Of a DNA stretch of 64,000 nucleotides, positions 17,195 to 26,459 are shown in pieces. The stretch is from Flavobacteriales bacterium. Its GTDB lineage: Bacteria > Bacteroidota > Bacteroidia > Flavobacteriales_D > Sanyastnellaceae. The stretch's first letter is position 1. Every line of letters begins with the position of its first letter. The notes below the pieces were generated by a model. The model saw only the letters and a list, made by a program, of their open reading frames with translations. It was not told the origin of the DNA and searched no databases. The position numbers and the translations under genes are program-made. The stretch is taken from positions 62,001 to 126,000 of the forward strand of contig JADKIZ010000011.1 in NCBI GenBank assembly GCA_016722445.1, given 5' to 3'.

Positions 17195-18126
17195 ATGTGA
17201 AAAGGATTTATCTGGTTTCAGCGCTCGTCGGAATGCTCAGTGCAGTCATCGTCGTGGTCTCTTTCAGTTTTATCACGAAAAAAAATCCAGGACAAGCGGA
17301 AAACGATGCCTATCGTGAAGTCATCACGGAGAAGTACCGAATTTTTTCTCTGCCTATTCCGGAAAAACTGGACTTCGCTGGTGAAGTTGTTCCTTTGAGT
17401 CAACCTGATGTCCGTGAAAAACTAGATCGTGAATTACTCATCAACACCTATTGGCATAGCAATAGTTTGTTGTCGATCAAACGCGCACACCGCTGGTTTC
17501 CGGTGATCGAACCTATTCTCTCAGAAAACAATATTCCAGAAGATTTTAAATACCTCGCCCTCATTGAAAGTGGTTTTGTGAATGTCGTTTCTCCGGCAGG
17601 TGCTACAGGTTTCTGGCAATTCATCGATGAAACCGGAAAGTCATATGGTCTTGAAATCAATGACCAAGTAGATGAAAGATATAATGTAGAGAAAAGCACG
17701 CTGGCTGCTTGCCACTATCTACAAGATGCATATGATCAGTATGGTTCATGGACATTGGCAGCTGCTTCATACAACATGGGTATTGGCGGCCCTCGTAAAC
17801 AAATCGAACGTCAAAAGCAAAACTCTTATTACGATCTGATGTTGAATGATGAAACCAGTCGATATGTTTTTCGGATTTTAGCCATGAAGGAAATCATCAA
17901 TCATGCAGACCAATATGGTTTTGTGATCAGACCAGCAGATCTTTATGAGCCACTGCAGTTTAAAGTAGTTACAGTGGATAGCACGATTTCCAATATTGCC
18001 GATTTTGCGATTGGATTTGGCGTGACATATAAAAATCTGAAACTGCACAATCCATGGTTGCGTGATAATATGCTCCGCAACAAGGACAAAAAGTCTTACG
18101 AAATCAAGATTCCGATTACTGAGTAG
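17191..18126 (+). CDS. Membrane-anchored lytic transglycosylase (SLT/MltD-like)
   Basis: The 311-residue protein has one N-terminal membrane segment (IYLVSALVGMLSAVIVVVSF) and a family 1 lytic transglycosylase domain. The catalytic Glu is in FKYLALIESGF, followed by SPAGATGFWQFIDETGKSYGL, ERYNVEKSTLAACHYLQDAY and LAAASYNMGIGG. These are the conserved SLT motifs. It cleaves peptidoglycan between MurNAc and GlcNAc. The C-terminal 60 residues have a LysM-like feel (FKVVTVDSTISNIADFAI) but are incomplete as a LysM. As the last gene of the polysaccharide operon it may open the wall for the Wza/Wzc export machine. Its 3' end overlaps the convergent CoA transferase gene by 11 bases. Confidence 0.87.
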   Translation: MNVKRIYLVSALVGMLSAVIVVVSFSFITKKNPGQAENDAYREVITEKYRIFSLPIPEKLDFAGEVVPLSQPDVREKLDRELLINTYWHSNSLLSIKRAHRWFPVIEPILSENNIPEDFKYLALIESGFVNVVSPAGATGFWQFIDETGKSYGLEINDQVDERYNVEKSTLAACHYLQDAYDQYGSWTLAAASYNMGIGGPRKQIERQKQNSYYDLMLNDETSRYVFRILAMKEIINHADQYGFVIRPADLYEPLQFKVVTVDSTISNIADFAIGFGVTYKNLKLHNPWLRDNMLRNKDKKSYEIKIPITE

Positions 18127-19198
18127 ATTGTATGTGAAATGCAACTGACGAAACGCGTTTTGTAGACACTCCATCTATCTCTTCTTCGCGTATCATCGAT
18201 GCTGCGGCATTTCCTGTCATCACTTCTTCCATATTCAGAATGGCACCGGCTGGTATGCCTCTGGAGATAAATGCATCCATCCAATATTGCCTGGATTGCT
18301 GAAGAAAGTAAGGAGACATTCTTTCACTCATTTCTTTCCGATGTATCACGCGTTGTTGGTTGGTTGAAAATATGGAGTCTGAAGTGATTTCATTCGCTCC
18401 AAGAATTTCAATGAGTTGCAAAAACTGTTTGTCACTTCCAACGGCGAGTACCAGCGGTTTTTGATCTGAACAATAGAATATTTCACCATAGGGCGCGATG
18501 TTGGGATGAAGTGAGCCAATACGTCCTGCTACATGTCCAGCCATCAGATAATTCGTTGCTTGATTGGCCAATGCACTGATGCCCGCTTTTTCCAAAGAAC
18601 AGGTTACAACACTTCCACGTCCATCTATCTGTCTTTGATAAAGTGCACATAGTATTCCTTCTTTTAATTGGTGTGCTGCAATTACATCCATTAGTGCTAC
18701 TGGCATTTTTACCGGACCGCTATCTGGCGTTCCATTCATGGACATGTATCCCGTTTCAGCTTGTAATACGACATCATATGCTACACGATCTGGTTGTGTT
18801 TCGAATCCTTGGATCGCTGCATAGATGATTTTCGGATTGATATCATGCACTTGTTGTGGGGTTAAACCAAATTTGAGGTCATCTCCATGTTTGAAATTGA
18901 CAACCAGAATATCTGAATCGGCAATGAGTTTTTTGATCTCGAGAAAATCTTGGGTATCGCTCAGATTTTTCCACAGATATTGTTTGTGATAATTGATGGA
19001 AGAGAAATAGGCCGAAACACGTTCTTTTTGATTTTCGCCTGGAAGTTTCCATGAGCGGGTTACATCCCCATTGGTAACTGGATTTTCAATCTTGATGACA
19101 GTGGCCCCGAGTTCTGCGAAAAAAGTTGCCACTGACGGACCAGCAAGCACAGTCGATAAATCAAGGATTTTCAATCCGGAAAAAATAGACGATATCAT
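18116..19198 (-). CDS. CaiB/BaiF family III CoA-transferase
   Basis: The 360-residue protein opens with the family III signature (FSGLKILDLSTVLAGPSVATFFAELGATVIKIENP) and continues with DILVVNFKHGDDLKFGLTPQQVHDINPKIIYAAIQGF. The candidate catalytic Asp is in VAYDVVLQAETGYMSMNG. Family III enzymes move CoA between carboxylic acids such as carnitine, formate/oxalate or bile acids; the substrate cannot be told from sequence. The length is near the short end for the family but complete. It follows the photolyase gene by 22 bases on the same strand, so the two are likely co-transcribed, although no functional link is known. Confidence 0.85.
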   Translation of the reverse strand: MISSIFSGLKILDLSTVLAGPSVATFFAELGATVIKIENPVTNGDVTRSWKLPGENQKERVSAYFSSINYHKQYLWKNLSDTQDFLEIKKLIADSDILVVNFKHGDDLKFGLTPQQVHDINPKIIYAAIQGFETQPDRVAYDVVLQAETGYMSMNGTPDSGPVKMPVALMDVIAAHQLKEGILCALYQRQIDGRGSVVTCSLEKAGISALANQATNYLMAGHVAGRIGSLHPNIAPYGEIFYCSDQKPLVLAVGSDKQFLQLIEILGANEITSDSIFSTNQQRVIHRKEMSERMSPYFLQQSRQYWMDAFISRGIPAGAILNMEEVMTGNAAASMIREEEIDGVSTKRVSSVAFHIQSTQ

Positions 19199-19220
19199 GT
19201 GCGCAAAGTTGCACCGTTTT

Positions 19221-20534
19221 TTATGCTTCCGTCAAAGCTTGCTTAAATACACGAAGACACCTTTCCCGCGAACTTTTGATGTCTACAATTGGATTTGGAT
19301 AAGCATTCGTACCAAACTCCGGCAGCCACCTACGTTGGTAGATTTTTTCCGGATCGAATTTTTCTGCCTGACTTTCCGGATTAAATATTCTGAAATAAGG
19401 AGCTGCGTCACAACCGCATCCCGCCGCCCATTGCCAGCCTCCCACATTGCTCGCCAAATCGAAATCAAGGAGTTTTTCGGCAAAATATTTTTCACCCCAG
19501 CGCCAGTCAATGAGCAAGTTCTTCGTGAGAAAGCTTGCCACGATCATCCTCACGCGGTTATGCATGAACCCGGTGGCATTTAATTCCCGCATACCTGCAT
19601 CTACTATCGGATATCCAGTTTTTCCTTCGCACCACTTTGAAAAAAGGGATTCATTGTTGTCCCATTGAATGCGGTCATAGGCCGGCTTGAAGGAGTGATC
19701 CACTGTATGTGGAAAATGGTAAAGTATCATCTGATAGAAATCCCGCCAGATGAGTTCATTCAAGTATTTTTCGTTGGATTGTAATGCTTGTGTCGCAAGT
19801 TTCCGAATACTGATGGTGCCGAATCGCAAATGAAGACTCAATCGTGTGGTTCCGGCAATTGCTGGAAAATCGCGCGTTTGATCATATTTCGAAATAATCT
19901 TCAGATCGAATTGATCGGATGGATAATCTTCGAATTCAGGTTTACTGAATCCCAGAGATTCCAATGTGTGCAGATGTCCTGAGACAAGTTGCATCAAATT
20001 TCCCAGGTATTTTTCTGATGGATAGGACTTGAGGTAAAACGAATTCAATTTTGATTTCCATTTTCGGCTATATGGCGTGTAGATGGTATATGGTTTTCCA
20101 TCGTCTTTCACAATTTCATCCTTTTCGAAAATGACTTGATCTTTATAACCGTGAAATTTGATTTGTTTGGATTGAAGGAATTCGTAAATCTGCTGGTCAC
20201 GCTGGCGTGCATATGGCTCGTAATCCCTGTTTGCAAAAACCTCTTCAATGTCATACCGCTCGATGAGACCCTCCCATACTTCTGATGGCGTTCCATAAAA
20301 AGTCATCAAAGAACTACGGAGCTTTTCTAGCTGATTTTTTATTCGTTCTAATTCTCGGTGTATGAAGTATAACCTCGTGTCTGCTTTGTTCCCTAGTACG
20401 TCGAGGATACTTTGATCAAAAATAAAAACTACCAAAACAGGATTTGAAGAACGCAGTGCATGATATGCCGCCGCATTGTCTTCCAGACGCAAATCGCGCC
20501 TTAGCCAGAGGATATTTATCTTTTTCGACGACAT
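19221..20534 (-). CDS. phr: Deoxyribodipyrimidine photolyase (cryptochrome/photolyase family, class I)
   Basis: The 437-residue protein starts with the photolyase alpha/beta antenna domain (NILWLRRDLRLEDNAAAYHAL, VVFIFDQSIL). It ends with the FAD-binding domain (HLRFGTISIRKL, ELIWRDFYQMILYHFP, MRELNATGFMHNRVRMIVASFL, WRWGEKYFAEKLLDFDLASN, GGWQWAAGCGCDAAPYFRIFNP). The WRWGE-to-DLASN region and the AAGCG loop are hallmark positions. It repairs UV cyclobutane dimers using blue light. The length is usual for class I CPD photolyases. A cryptochrome sensory role cannot be excluded from sequence. The start lies 66 bases from the divergent choice-of-anchor-B gene. Confidence 0.9.
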   Translation of the reverse strand: MSSKKINILWLRRDLRLEDNAAAYHALRSSNPVLVVFIFDQSILDVLGNKADTRLYFIHRELERIKNQLEKLRSSLMTFYGTPSEVWEGLIERYDIEEVFANRDYEPYARQRDQQIYEFLQSKQIKFHGYKDQVIFEKDEIVKDDGKPYTIYTPYSRKWKSKLNSFYLKSYPSEKYLGNLMQLVSGHLHTLESLGFSKPEFEDYPSDQFDLKIISKYDQTRDFPAIAGTTRLSLHLRFGTISIRKLATQALQSNEKYLNELIWRDFYQMILYHFPHTVDHSFKPAYDRIQWDNNESLFSKWCEGKTGYPIVDAGMRELNATGFMHNRVRMIVASFLTKNLLIDWRWGEKYFAEKLLDFDLASNVGGWQWAAGCGCDAAPYFRIFNPESQAEKFDPEKIYQRRWLPEFGTNAYPNPIVDIKSSRERCLRVFKQALTEA

Positions 20535-20562
20535 TATTTCGATTTTCGGAACAACCTGAAAT

Positions 20563-20570
20563 TACCTTTG
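20563..20570 (+). promoter_or_regulatory. Possible -7 promoter box for the choice-of-anchor-B gene
   Basis: TACCTTTG fits TAnnTTTG and lies 30 bases before the ATG at 20601, leaving a short leader. The -33 region is only weakly TTTG-like (TTTTCGG near 20543-20549). Confidence 0.35.
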
Positions 20571-20600
20571 TGTGGTCAGATGTAAATCTGATCTCAGATT

Positions 20601-22436
20601 ATGATGCGAAGTAATTACAATCTTCTGGTGCTTTTTGTTCTCTTGTGTTCACAATTTGTCGCCCGAACCCAAACGCCATGCGTGAATGGTTTTGCAGGAC
20701 CGTATCCTTGTGATAAGGTTGATCTGCTCGCACATGTCACGCCTTCAATGATCGGTGGCGCTACCACAAGTGAAGTTTGGGGCTGGACGGATCCTCTGGA
20801 TAGTACAGAATATGTCATCCTCGGTGCTTCTACTGGGGTGTACTTTTTCGATATCTCCAACCCTCTATCACCTCTCAATTTGGGCATTTTGCCAACGCAT
20901 TCTTTCAATTCTACCTGGAGGACTTTCAGGATTTACCAAAACTATCTGTTCGTTTGTTCTGAAGCGAGTAGCCACGGCATGCAGGTTTTCGATCTTACCA
21001 GATTGCGTGATGTCGCCAGTCCTCCTGAAGTATTCACTGAAGACGCTCACTACGCTGGATTCTCAAATTGTCACACACTAGCGATTTGCGAAGAAACGGG
21101 TTATGCTTATGCTTGTGGTACGAATACATATTCCGGTGGACTCCATATTGTGGACATTCAGAATCCGCTCGAACCAGTCATCGCCGGTGGATATGAATTG
21201 AACGGTTATACACACGAATCTTTGGTGATGGTTTACAATGGACCTGATACGGACTATCAGGGACACACGATTGCCTTTTGTTTCAATGGTCAGGTGGAAT
21301 TGCCGGTGACTATTGTGGATGTCACTGATCCAACTGATGCGACCACCATATCGCTTTCAAGCTATCCGAATAAGAGGTATTGTCATCAGGGATGGATCAC
21401 GGAAGATGGCGGTTATATGTTGATCGATGATGAGCTCGACGAATATTATGGTTTGATTGATAGCCTGCACACCATCATTTTTGATGTACATGATCTGGAT
21501 AATCCTTCTTATATGGGATATCATGTCGGTGGCACTACCATCGATCACAATCAAATGGTGAAAGGAAATCTCGTTTTTCAAAGCAATTACACGGATGGAC
21601 TTGCCATTTTGGATGTCACCAACATTGCAGATACTGTGCTCACACCCGTTGCTTATTTCGACCATTATCCAAGCAACGACAACAAGGTATTTCAAGGTGA
21701 ATGGATGAATTATCCATACTTTGAAAGCGGCGTTGTACCTGTCAGTGATATCTACAATGGCATGTTTCTACTGCAACCAGATTTGGTAAAAATTTCAGGA
21801 CCATCTTCAATTTGTGCCAATGAAATTTTGACACTCGATGTCTTTTTTGAATTTGGTTTTCAAGGGCCGTATAATTTGAATGTGCTTTCGATTCCGGAAG
21901 GTGTTTCACTTGAGTTTATACCTCCAACTGAGGTTCCCGGATTCGGTCAAATTCTCGTCAGCGGATTGGATGATCTGATAGGTGAAAACACTTTCGAATT
22001 CAATATCTCAGGTCAGACTTTCAATTTTAATGATCAATGGTCTGTAAATGTGGCTCAACCGGTATTGTGGTATGCCGATGTCGATCAAGATGGATTTGGT
22101 GTGCAGGATGAAACTTTGGTGGATTGCGAACAACCGTTGGGATATGCTTTGCAATCCGGTGATTGCAATACACTTGATCCTACTGTTTATCCGGGAGCGC
22201 CGGGCACTGCTGAAGATATCGATAACAACTGCAATGAACTCTTGGATGAATCGGAAATCGAAAACTGTTTTGACCTCGATGGTGATCATATCATCACGTC
22301 GAATGATATCCAGATTTTTATTGGTGACCTTTATTGCTCTGGAAATGATTGCCTCGCAGATTTCAATGAAAATGGTACAACAGATGTCGCAGATCTTTTG
22401 ATGCTCATTGCGGATTTCGGTGAGAATTGTCCTTAG
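20601..22436 (+). CDS. Secreted choice-of-anchor-B protein with MopE-like and dockerin-like calcium motifs
   Basis: The 611-residue protein has a signal peptide (MMRSNYNLLVLFVLLCSQFVART). A beta-propeller-like choice-of-anchor B domain follows with repeated units such as HIVDIQNPLEPVIAGGY, TIVDVTDPTDATTI and AILDVTNIADTVL. Near residue 490 comes a MopE-like metal-binding motif (DVDQDGFG ... GDCNTLDPTVYPGAPG ... DIDNNCNELLDE). The C-terminus has two dockerin-type calcium loops (DLDGDHIITSNDI and DFNENGTTDVADL). No T9SS C-terminal sorting domain is seen, so the export route past the outer membrane is unclear. Function is not known; such proteins are exported and often surface-bound. Its stop overlaps the convergent ABC exporter stop by four bases. 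Confidence 0.82.
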   Translation: MMRSNYNLLVLFVLLCSQFVARTQTPCVNGFAGPYPCDKVDLLAHVTPSMIGGATTSEVWGWTDPLDSTEYVILGASTGVYFFDISNPLSPLNLGILPTHSFNSTWRTFRIYQNYLFVCSEASSHGMQVFDLTRLRDVASPPEVFTEDAHYAGFSNCHTLAICEETGYAYACGTNTYSGGLHIVDIQNPLEPVIAGGYELNGYTHESLVMVYNGPDTDYQGHTIAFCFNGQVELPVTIVDVTDPTDATTISLSSYPNKRYCHQGWITEDGGYMLIDDELDEYYGLIDSLHTIIFDVHDLDNPSYMGYHVGGTTIDHNQMVKGNLVFQSNYTDGLAILDVTNIADTVLTPVAYFDHYPSNDNKVFQGEWMNYPYFESGVVPVSDIYNGMFLLQPDLVKISGPSSICANEILTLDVFFEFGFQGPYNLNVLSIPEGVSLEFIPPTEVPGFGQILVSGLDDLIGENTFEFNISGQTFNFNDQWSVNVAQPVLWYADVDQDGFGVQDETLVDCEQPLGYALQSGDCNTLDPTVYPGAPGTAEDIDNNCNELLDESEIENCFDLDGDHIITSNDIQIFIGDLYCSGNDCLADFNENGTTDVADLLMLIADFGENCP

Positions 22437-23074
22437 TCTGCCTTCTCCGCAGATTGCTGGCGATACATCGCAGCGTAAAGTCCGTTATGAGATAATAACT
22501 CTTGGTGATTTCCAGATTCGCGAATTTTACCATGATCAAGTACAATGATGTGATCGGCTTCTTTGACGCTGCTGATCCGATGCGCAATGATGATACCTGT
22601 ACATGTCGACATCGCTTTTCTCAATGAACCTAGAATGTGGTCCTCTGTTTCGGTATCAACTGCACTGAGACAATCATCAAAAACAAAAATGGTCGGCTTT
22701 TTAACCAATGCCCGTGCAATCGAAATGCGCTGTTTTTGCCCGCCACTCAAGTTGATTCCTCTTTCTCCTAAAATGGTTTGATAGCCATCTGCGAATCCTT
22801 GTATCGTGTCATGTATGTCCGCGTCTAAGGCTGCCTGACTAATCTCCGCTTCGGTGAGATCGTCTTTGCCAAACGCGATGTTGTTGTGAATGCTGTCCGA
22901 AAATAGAAAAACTTCTTGTGGCACATAACCGATGTTCTTGCGTAAATGGGCTAGATCATGTGATGCCACTGGTTGGCCATCGATTAGTATTTCTCCCGAT
23001 GTTGGATTCATCATCCGTAAAAGAAGATTGGCGATGGTACTTTTTCCACTTCCTGTGCGACCTACAATACCCAA
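22433..23074 (-). CDS. MsbA-like ABC exporter, C-terminal nucleotide-binding segment (frameshifted gene)
   Basis: This segment is the ATPase domain of a fused ABC exporter. Walker A is GRTGSGKST near its start, the Q-loop lies in YVPQEVFLFSDSI, the signature is NLSGGQKQR, Walker B is IFVFDDCLSAVD, and the switch His is in IIAHRIS. The frame joins the upstream membrane segment once one base is restored: the coding strand reads GGAAAACG at 23075-23081 where GGAAAAACG gives ESGKTLGIVGRTGSGKST. The nominal ATG is therefore not a true start. Confidence 0.88.
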   Translation of the reverse strand: MGIVGRTGSGKSTIANLLLRMMNPTSGEILIDGQPVASHDLAHLRKNIGYVPQEVFLFSDSIHNNIAFGKDDLTEAEISQAALDADIHDTIQGFADGYQTILGERGINLSGGQKQRISIARALVKKPTIFVFDDCLSAVDTETEDHILGSLRKAMSTCTGIIIAHRISSVKEADHIIVLDHGKIRESGNHQELLSHNGLYAAMYRQQSAEKAD

Positions 23075-24288
23075 CGTTTTCCAGACTCTATGTGGATGGA
23101 AACTTGATCCAATGCAGTAATACCACTGTCAGAATAGGTGTATGTTACATTTCGAAATTCAATGTTATCTGTGAGGTTTTTTTTCAGCGTTCCAGAGTTT
23201 TCGATGGCTGGTTTTGTACTTAAAAATTCATTGATTCTTGCCTGACTCGCTTCTGCTTTTTGTATAAGAATGGTTACCCATCCAACAATGGCGAATGGCC
23301 AGGTCAGAATATTCACATAAAATACAAATTGAACAATGACCCCTGCACTGATCTCTCCTTGCATGACTTTATGTGCTCCAACAAATACTGTCAATAAAGT
23401 ACTCAAACCAACAAGCAATACCATCACGGGCATGAAGAAGGCATCGACTTTCACAAGACGTAATTGTTTTTCTTTGTAATGATTGCTCTCTTTTTCAAAA
23501 AGGCCAGCAAAGTATTTTTCACGATGAAACCCTTTTAATATGCGTATACCTGAGATGGACTCCTGCACCATCGTACTCAATCTGGATTGATGTGTCTGCA
23601 CCTGATCTGTGCGACGATTGATAAGCGTGCTCACATAAAAAATGGCAATCATCATAAACGGCATGGGTGAAAGCGCATACAAAGTCAACTCTCTGTCTAT
23701 CTTCCACATCACCACAACACTCATCACGAGTAAGACAATCAAATTGAGCGTATACATCACTGCTGGCCCGAGATACATCCTCACTCTATTGACATCCTCA
23801 CTGATTCTATTCATCAGGTCACCTGTCCTATTTTGTTTGTAAAAGGTCAGATCCAATTCCTGGTATTTATCGTAGATCTCATTTTTGAGATCAAATTCCA
23901 TGTGACGAGACATCACGATGAGCGCTTGGCGCTGATAGAATAGAAAGATACCTTTCAATAGAAACATCAAGAGATACAAACCAGCCAACAGCAGCCCGGT
24001 CCTGATGATGATATCTGCATAATTTCCAGGATGCAATTCCAGTGGAGCTAGATCACTTCCGAAAAAAGAAGCGAGATGTCTGAAAGTGGATGGCTGTTCT
24101 ACTTTTACAATTTCTTCTGAATGTCCTTGCACCATGCTGAGTGCGTCTGCCAATAAATCAATGCCATCACGCACCACGACTGGCGCATAAACTGCAAAAA
24201 TGTTTCCTGCAACAATCAGCAAAAATCCCATAAACAAGCGTCCACGGTATTTCCAGAAATACTTGTTGAGATATTGCAGGTTTTTCAT
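23062..24288 (-). CDS. MsbA-like ABC exporter, N-terminal membrane segment (frameshifted gene)
   Basis: This is the membrane half of an ABC exporter (ABC_membrane domain) with six hydrophobic segments. Recognisable points are the KYRGRLFMGFLLIVAGNIFAVYAP start, DLTFYKQNRTGDLMNRISEDVNRVRMYLGPAVMYTLN and LSTMVQESISGIRILKGFHRE. The linker into the ATPase domain (DNIEFRNVTYTYSDSGITALDQVSIHIESGK) is intact up to the lost A near 23077-23080. The architecture is that of MdlA/YheI-type or MsbA-type half-transporters that act as homo- or heterodimers. Substrate is unknown: lipid, peptide or drug. It starts 63 bases after the TonB-dependent receptor gene on the same strand. Confidence 0.85.
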   Translation of the reverse strand: MKNLQYLNKYFWKYRGRLFMGFLLIVAGNIFAVYAPVVVRDGIDLLADALSMVQGHSEEIVKVEQPSTFRHLASFFGSDLAPLELHPGNYADIIIRTGLLLAGLYLLMFLLKGIFLFYQRQALIVMSRHMEFDLKNEIYDKYQELDLTFYKQNRTGDLMNRISEDVNRVRMYLGPAVMYTLNLIVLLVMSVVVMWKIDRELTLYALSPMPFMMIAIFYVSTLINRRTDQVQTHQSRLSTMVQESISGIRILKGFHREKYFAGLFEKESNHYKEKQLRLVKVDAFFMPVMVLLVGLSTLLTVFVGAHKVMQGEISAGVIVQFVFYVNILTWPFAIVGWVTILIQKAEASQARINEFLSTKPAIENSGTLKKNLTDNIEFRNVTYTYSDSGITALDQVSIHIESGKRWVL

Positions 24289-24351
24289 CCGAATAATTGA
24301 TATGCAAATATCCGACCTTGATCACCTTTCAAATTGAACAAAGGTCAATGA

Positions 24352-26448
24352 TCAAAACTGAAAATTCCAAGTGACACTCGGCAGAATAGGGAAGAGGCTC
24401 ACCTGATTAGCTTTTACTTGCAATGTGCCTGTAGCTAAATCACCATCGTTGCCGAAATAAATGAAGTATGGATTTTTTCTGTTGTATAAATTGTAAACTG
24501 AAAAATTCCAATTGCTTGAAACCTTTCGTTTCTTTTCTACCATTTCTCCGGACTCTTTGTCTTTGCGCATTTTGGTCTTTTTCGGATATACGGTTACAGA
24601 CACATCTGCCCGATGATACGGTGCCATTCGGAAACTGTTTTTTGGACCGTAGACATCTACCACTCGACCTTCATAAAAATACCTTTCTACAGGTAATGTA
24701 ATGGCATTGCCAGTGGCATAGACAAACACAAAACCGAAATCAACACGGTTGCTAATTTTATAGTTGGCTACCAAACTGAGATCATGTCTGCGATCCCATC
24801 TTGTTGGATACGGATCTCCATCATTAAATTCAGAAAATACCCGTTCGGTCTTCGACCAAGTATATCCAAACCACCCATTTAATCTTCCGACACGGCGTTT
24901 CAGAAATAATTCCGCACCATAGCTATAACCTGTACCAAAAACCAAAAGATTATCGATGTTGTCATTCACGGTCTGATCTGGTTGAGCTCCTTCTTTATAC
25001 TCACTCTGGTTATTCATCGTCTTGTAATAAACTTCAAAACTGCTTTCCCATTTATCGTCACTGAAGTTGCGGAAATATCCCGCACTGTATTGCACTCCAG
25101 TTTGAGGTTTTAATACATCGGTACTCGGCAACCAGACATCTGTTGGCAATGAAGTTGGCGAAAGACTCGTCAGATGTATGTATTGAAAATTTCTCATGAA
25201 ACCCGCCTTCACACTGGATTGTTTGTCGATGGTATATCGCATACTGACACGTGGTTCAAATCCGAAATAGGATTTTACAAGATCATTCTTTTTGTAAGTC
25301 GTCACTGTCGTTGCACCCGGTATTCCAACATTGATGTCTGGTTCATGCACATAGCGTTCAAACGGTCCGACATGAAAAAATCCTGAATAACGCAAACCGA
25401 CATTGACACGTAAATTTTCGTTGATGTCATATTCATCCAAAGCATACACCGCCGCTTCATGTGAATTCAAATGAACTTCTTTTCCCGTGTCAAATTCTGT
25501 ATCTCCACTCTTCGCGTATACACTGTTTGGCATAAAATTGTGATGCGTGTATTCTACGCCCCATTTGATATTGTGCAAATAGTTGGGATAGTAATTCCAC
25601 TGAACTTTTGCGCCATAATCACGAATACCACTGCTCAAACGAAATTCAAATTCATCTTGCACTGCTCCGAATGAAAATTTGTAATCAGTAAAAGTCACGA
25701 TGGTGTTCATGAAGAGTTTTTGATTCACGACACGATTCCAGCGAATGGTTCCTGTCGCGTTGCCCCAAGGTATACGTGTACTGAATGCGGATTTCTTTGA
25801 ATTGAAATTAAAGACATCACGTCCAAAGTATCCACTGAGATAAAGGTGATCACGATCGCTCAACCTGTAATTGATTTTCGCATTCAGGTCATAGAAATAA
25901 TAACCCGATCCATATACATTGGATGATGGTTTGATGAATGGTTTCAGCAATGCATCAATGTAAGTTCTGCGCGCACTCACGATAAACGACGACGTGTCTT
26001 TTTTGATCGGTCCTTCAATGGTGAGTCGTGATGCAATTGTGCCTATGCCACCTTCTGCATGGTATTCTTTTACATTGCCTTCCTTCAGCGAAATGTCCAA
26101 TACGGAAGCCAACCTGGTGCCGTAGTTCGCGGGAATTCCTCCTTTCGTCAATTCGAGGTTTTTTACTGCATCCGCATTGAATACTGAGAAAAAGCCAAAC
26201 AAGTGGGAAGCATTGTACACAGTTGCATTATCAAGCAGGATGAGGTTTTGGTCAACCCCACCACCGCGAACATAAAAGCCGGCATTTCCTTCACCACTGC
26301 TTTTTACCCCAGGCAACAATGTGATGGTTTTAAGGATGTCAATTTCACCCAACAATACAGGTAATTTTTTGACCTGATCTATTTCCAATCCAATCTTGCC
26401 AATGTCAGTGCTTTGTGTATTCCTGCTTTTATCGGCCTGGATTTCCAC
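24352..26448 (-). CDS. TonB-dependent receptor, plug and barrel segment (frameshifted gene)
   Basis: This segment carries a TonB-dependent receptor plug (VKKLPVLLGEIDILKTITLLPGV, GFYVRGGGVDQNLILLDNATVYNASHLFGFFSVFN, GIPANYGTRLASVLDISLKEG) and a long beta-barrel. The barrel ends in an aromatic terminus (SVTWNFQF) as expected for BamA-dependent insertion. The plug type is that of SusC-unrelated receptors with a CarboxypepD_reg N-terminal domain, common in Bacteroidota. The substrate is unknown. The N-terminal domain lies in the other frame just upstream, separated by one missing A in the coding-strand run at 26490-26494. No SusD-like gene is adjacent, so this is not a classical polysaccharide-utilisation pair. 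Confidence 0.88.
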   Translation of the reverse strand: MEIQADKSRNTQSTDIGKIGLEIDQVKKLPVLLGEIDILKTITLLPGVKSSGEGNAGFYVRGGGVDQNLILLDNATVYNASHLFGFFSVFNADAVKNLELTKGGIPANYGTRLASVLDISLKEGNVKEYHAEGGIGTIASRLTIEGPIKKDTSSFIVSARRTYIDALLKPFIKPSSNVYGSGYYFYDLNAKINYRLSDRDHLYLSGYFGRDVFNFNSKKSAFSTRIPWGNATGTIRWNRVVNQKLFMNTIVTFTDYKFSFGAVQDEFEFRLSSGIRDYGAKVQWNYYPNYLHNIKWGVEYTHHNFMPNSVYAKSGDTEFDTGKEVHLNSHEAAVYALDEYDINENLRVNVGLRYSGFFHVGPFERYVHEPDINVGIPGATTVTTYKKNDLVKSYFGFEPRVSMRYTIDKQSSVKAGFMRNFQYIHLTSLSPTSLPTDVWLPSTDVLKPQTGVQYSAGYFRNFSDDKWESSFEVYYKTMNNQSEYKEGAQPDQTVNDNIDNLLVFGTGYSYGAELFLKRRVGRLNGWFGYTWSKTERVFSEFNDGDPYPTRWDRRHDLSLVANYKISNRVDFGFVFVYATGNAITLPVERYFYEGRVVDVYGPKNSFRMAPYHRADVSVTVYPKKTKMRKDKESGEMVEKKRKVSSNWNFSVYNLYNRKNPYFIYFGNDGDLATGTLQVKANQVSLFPILPSVTWNFQF

Positions 26449-26459
26449 CGTGGCAGTTT

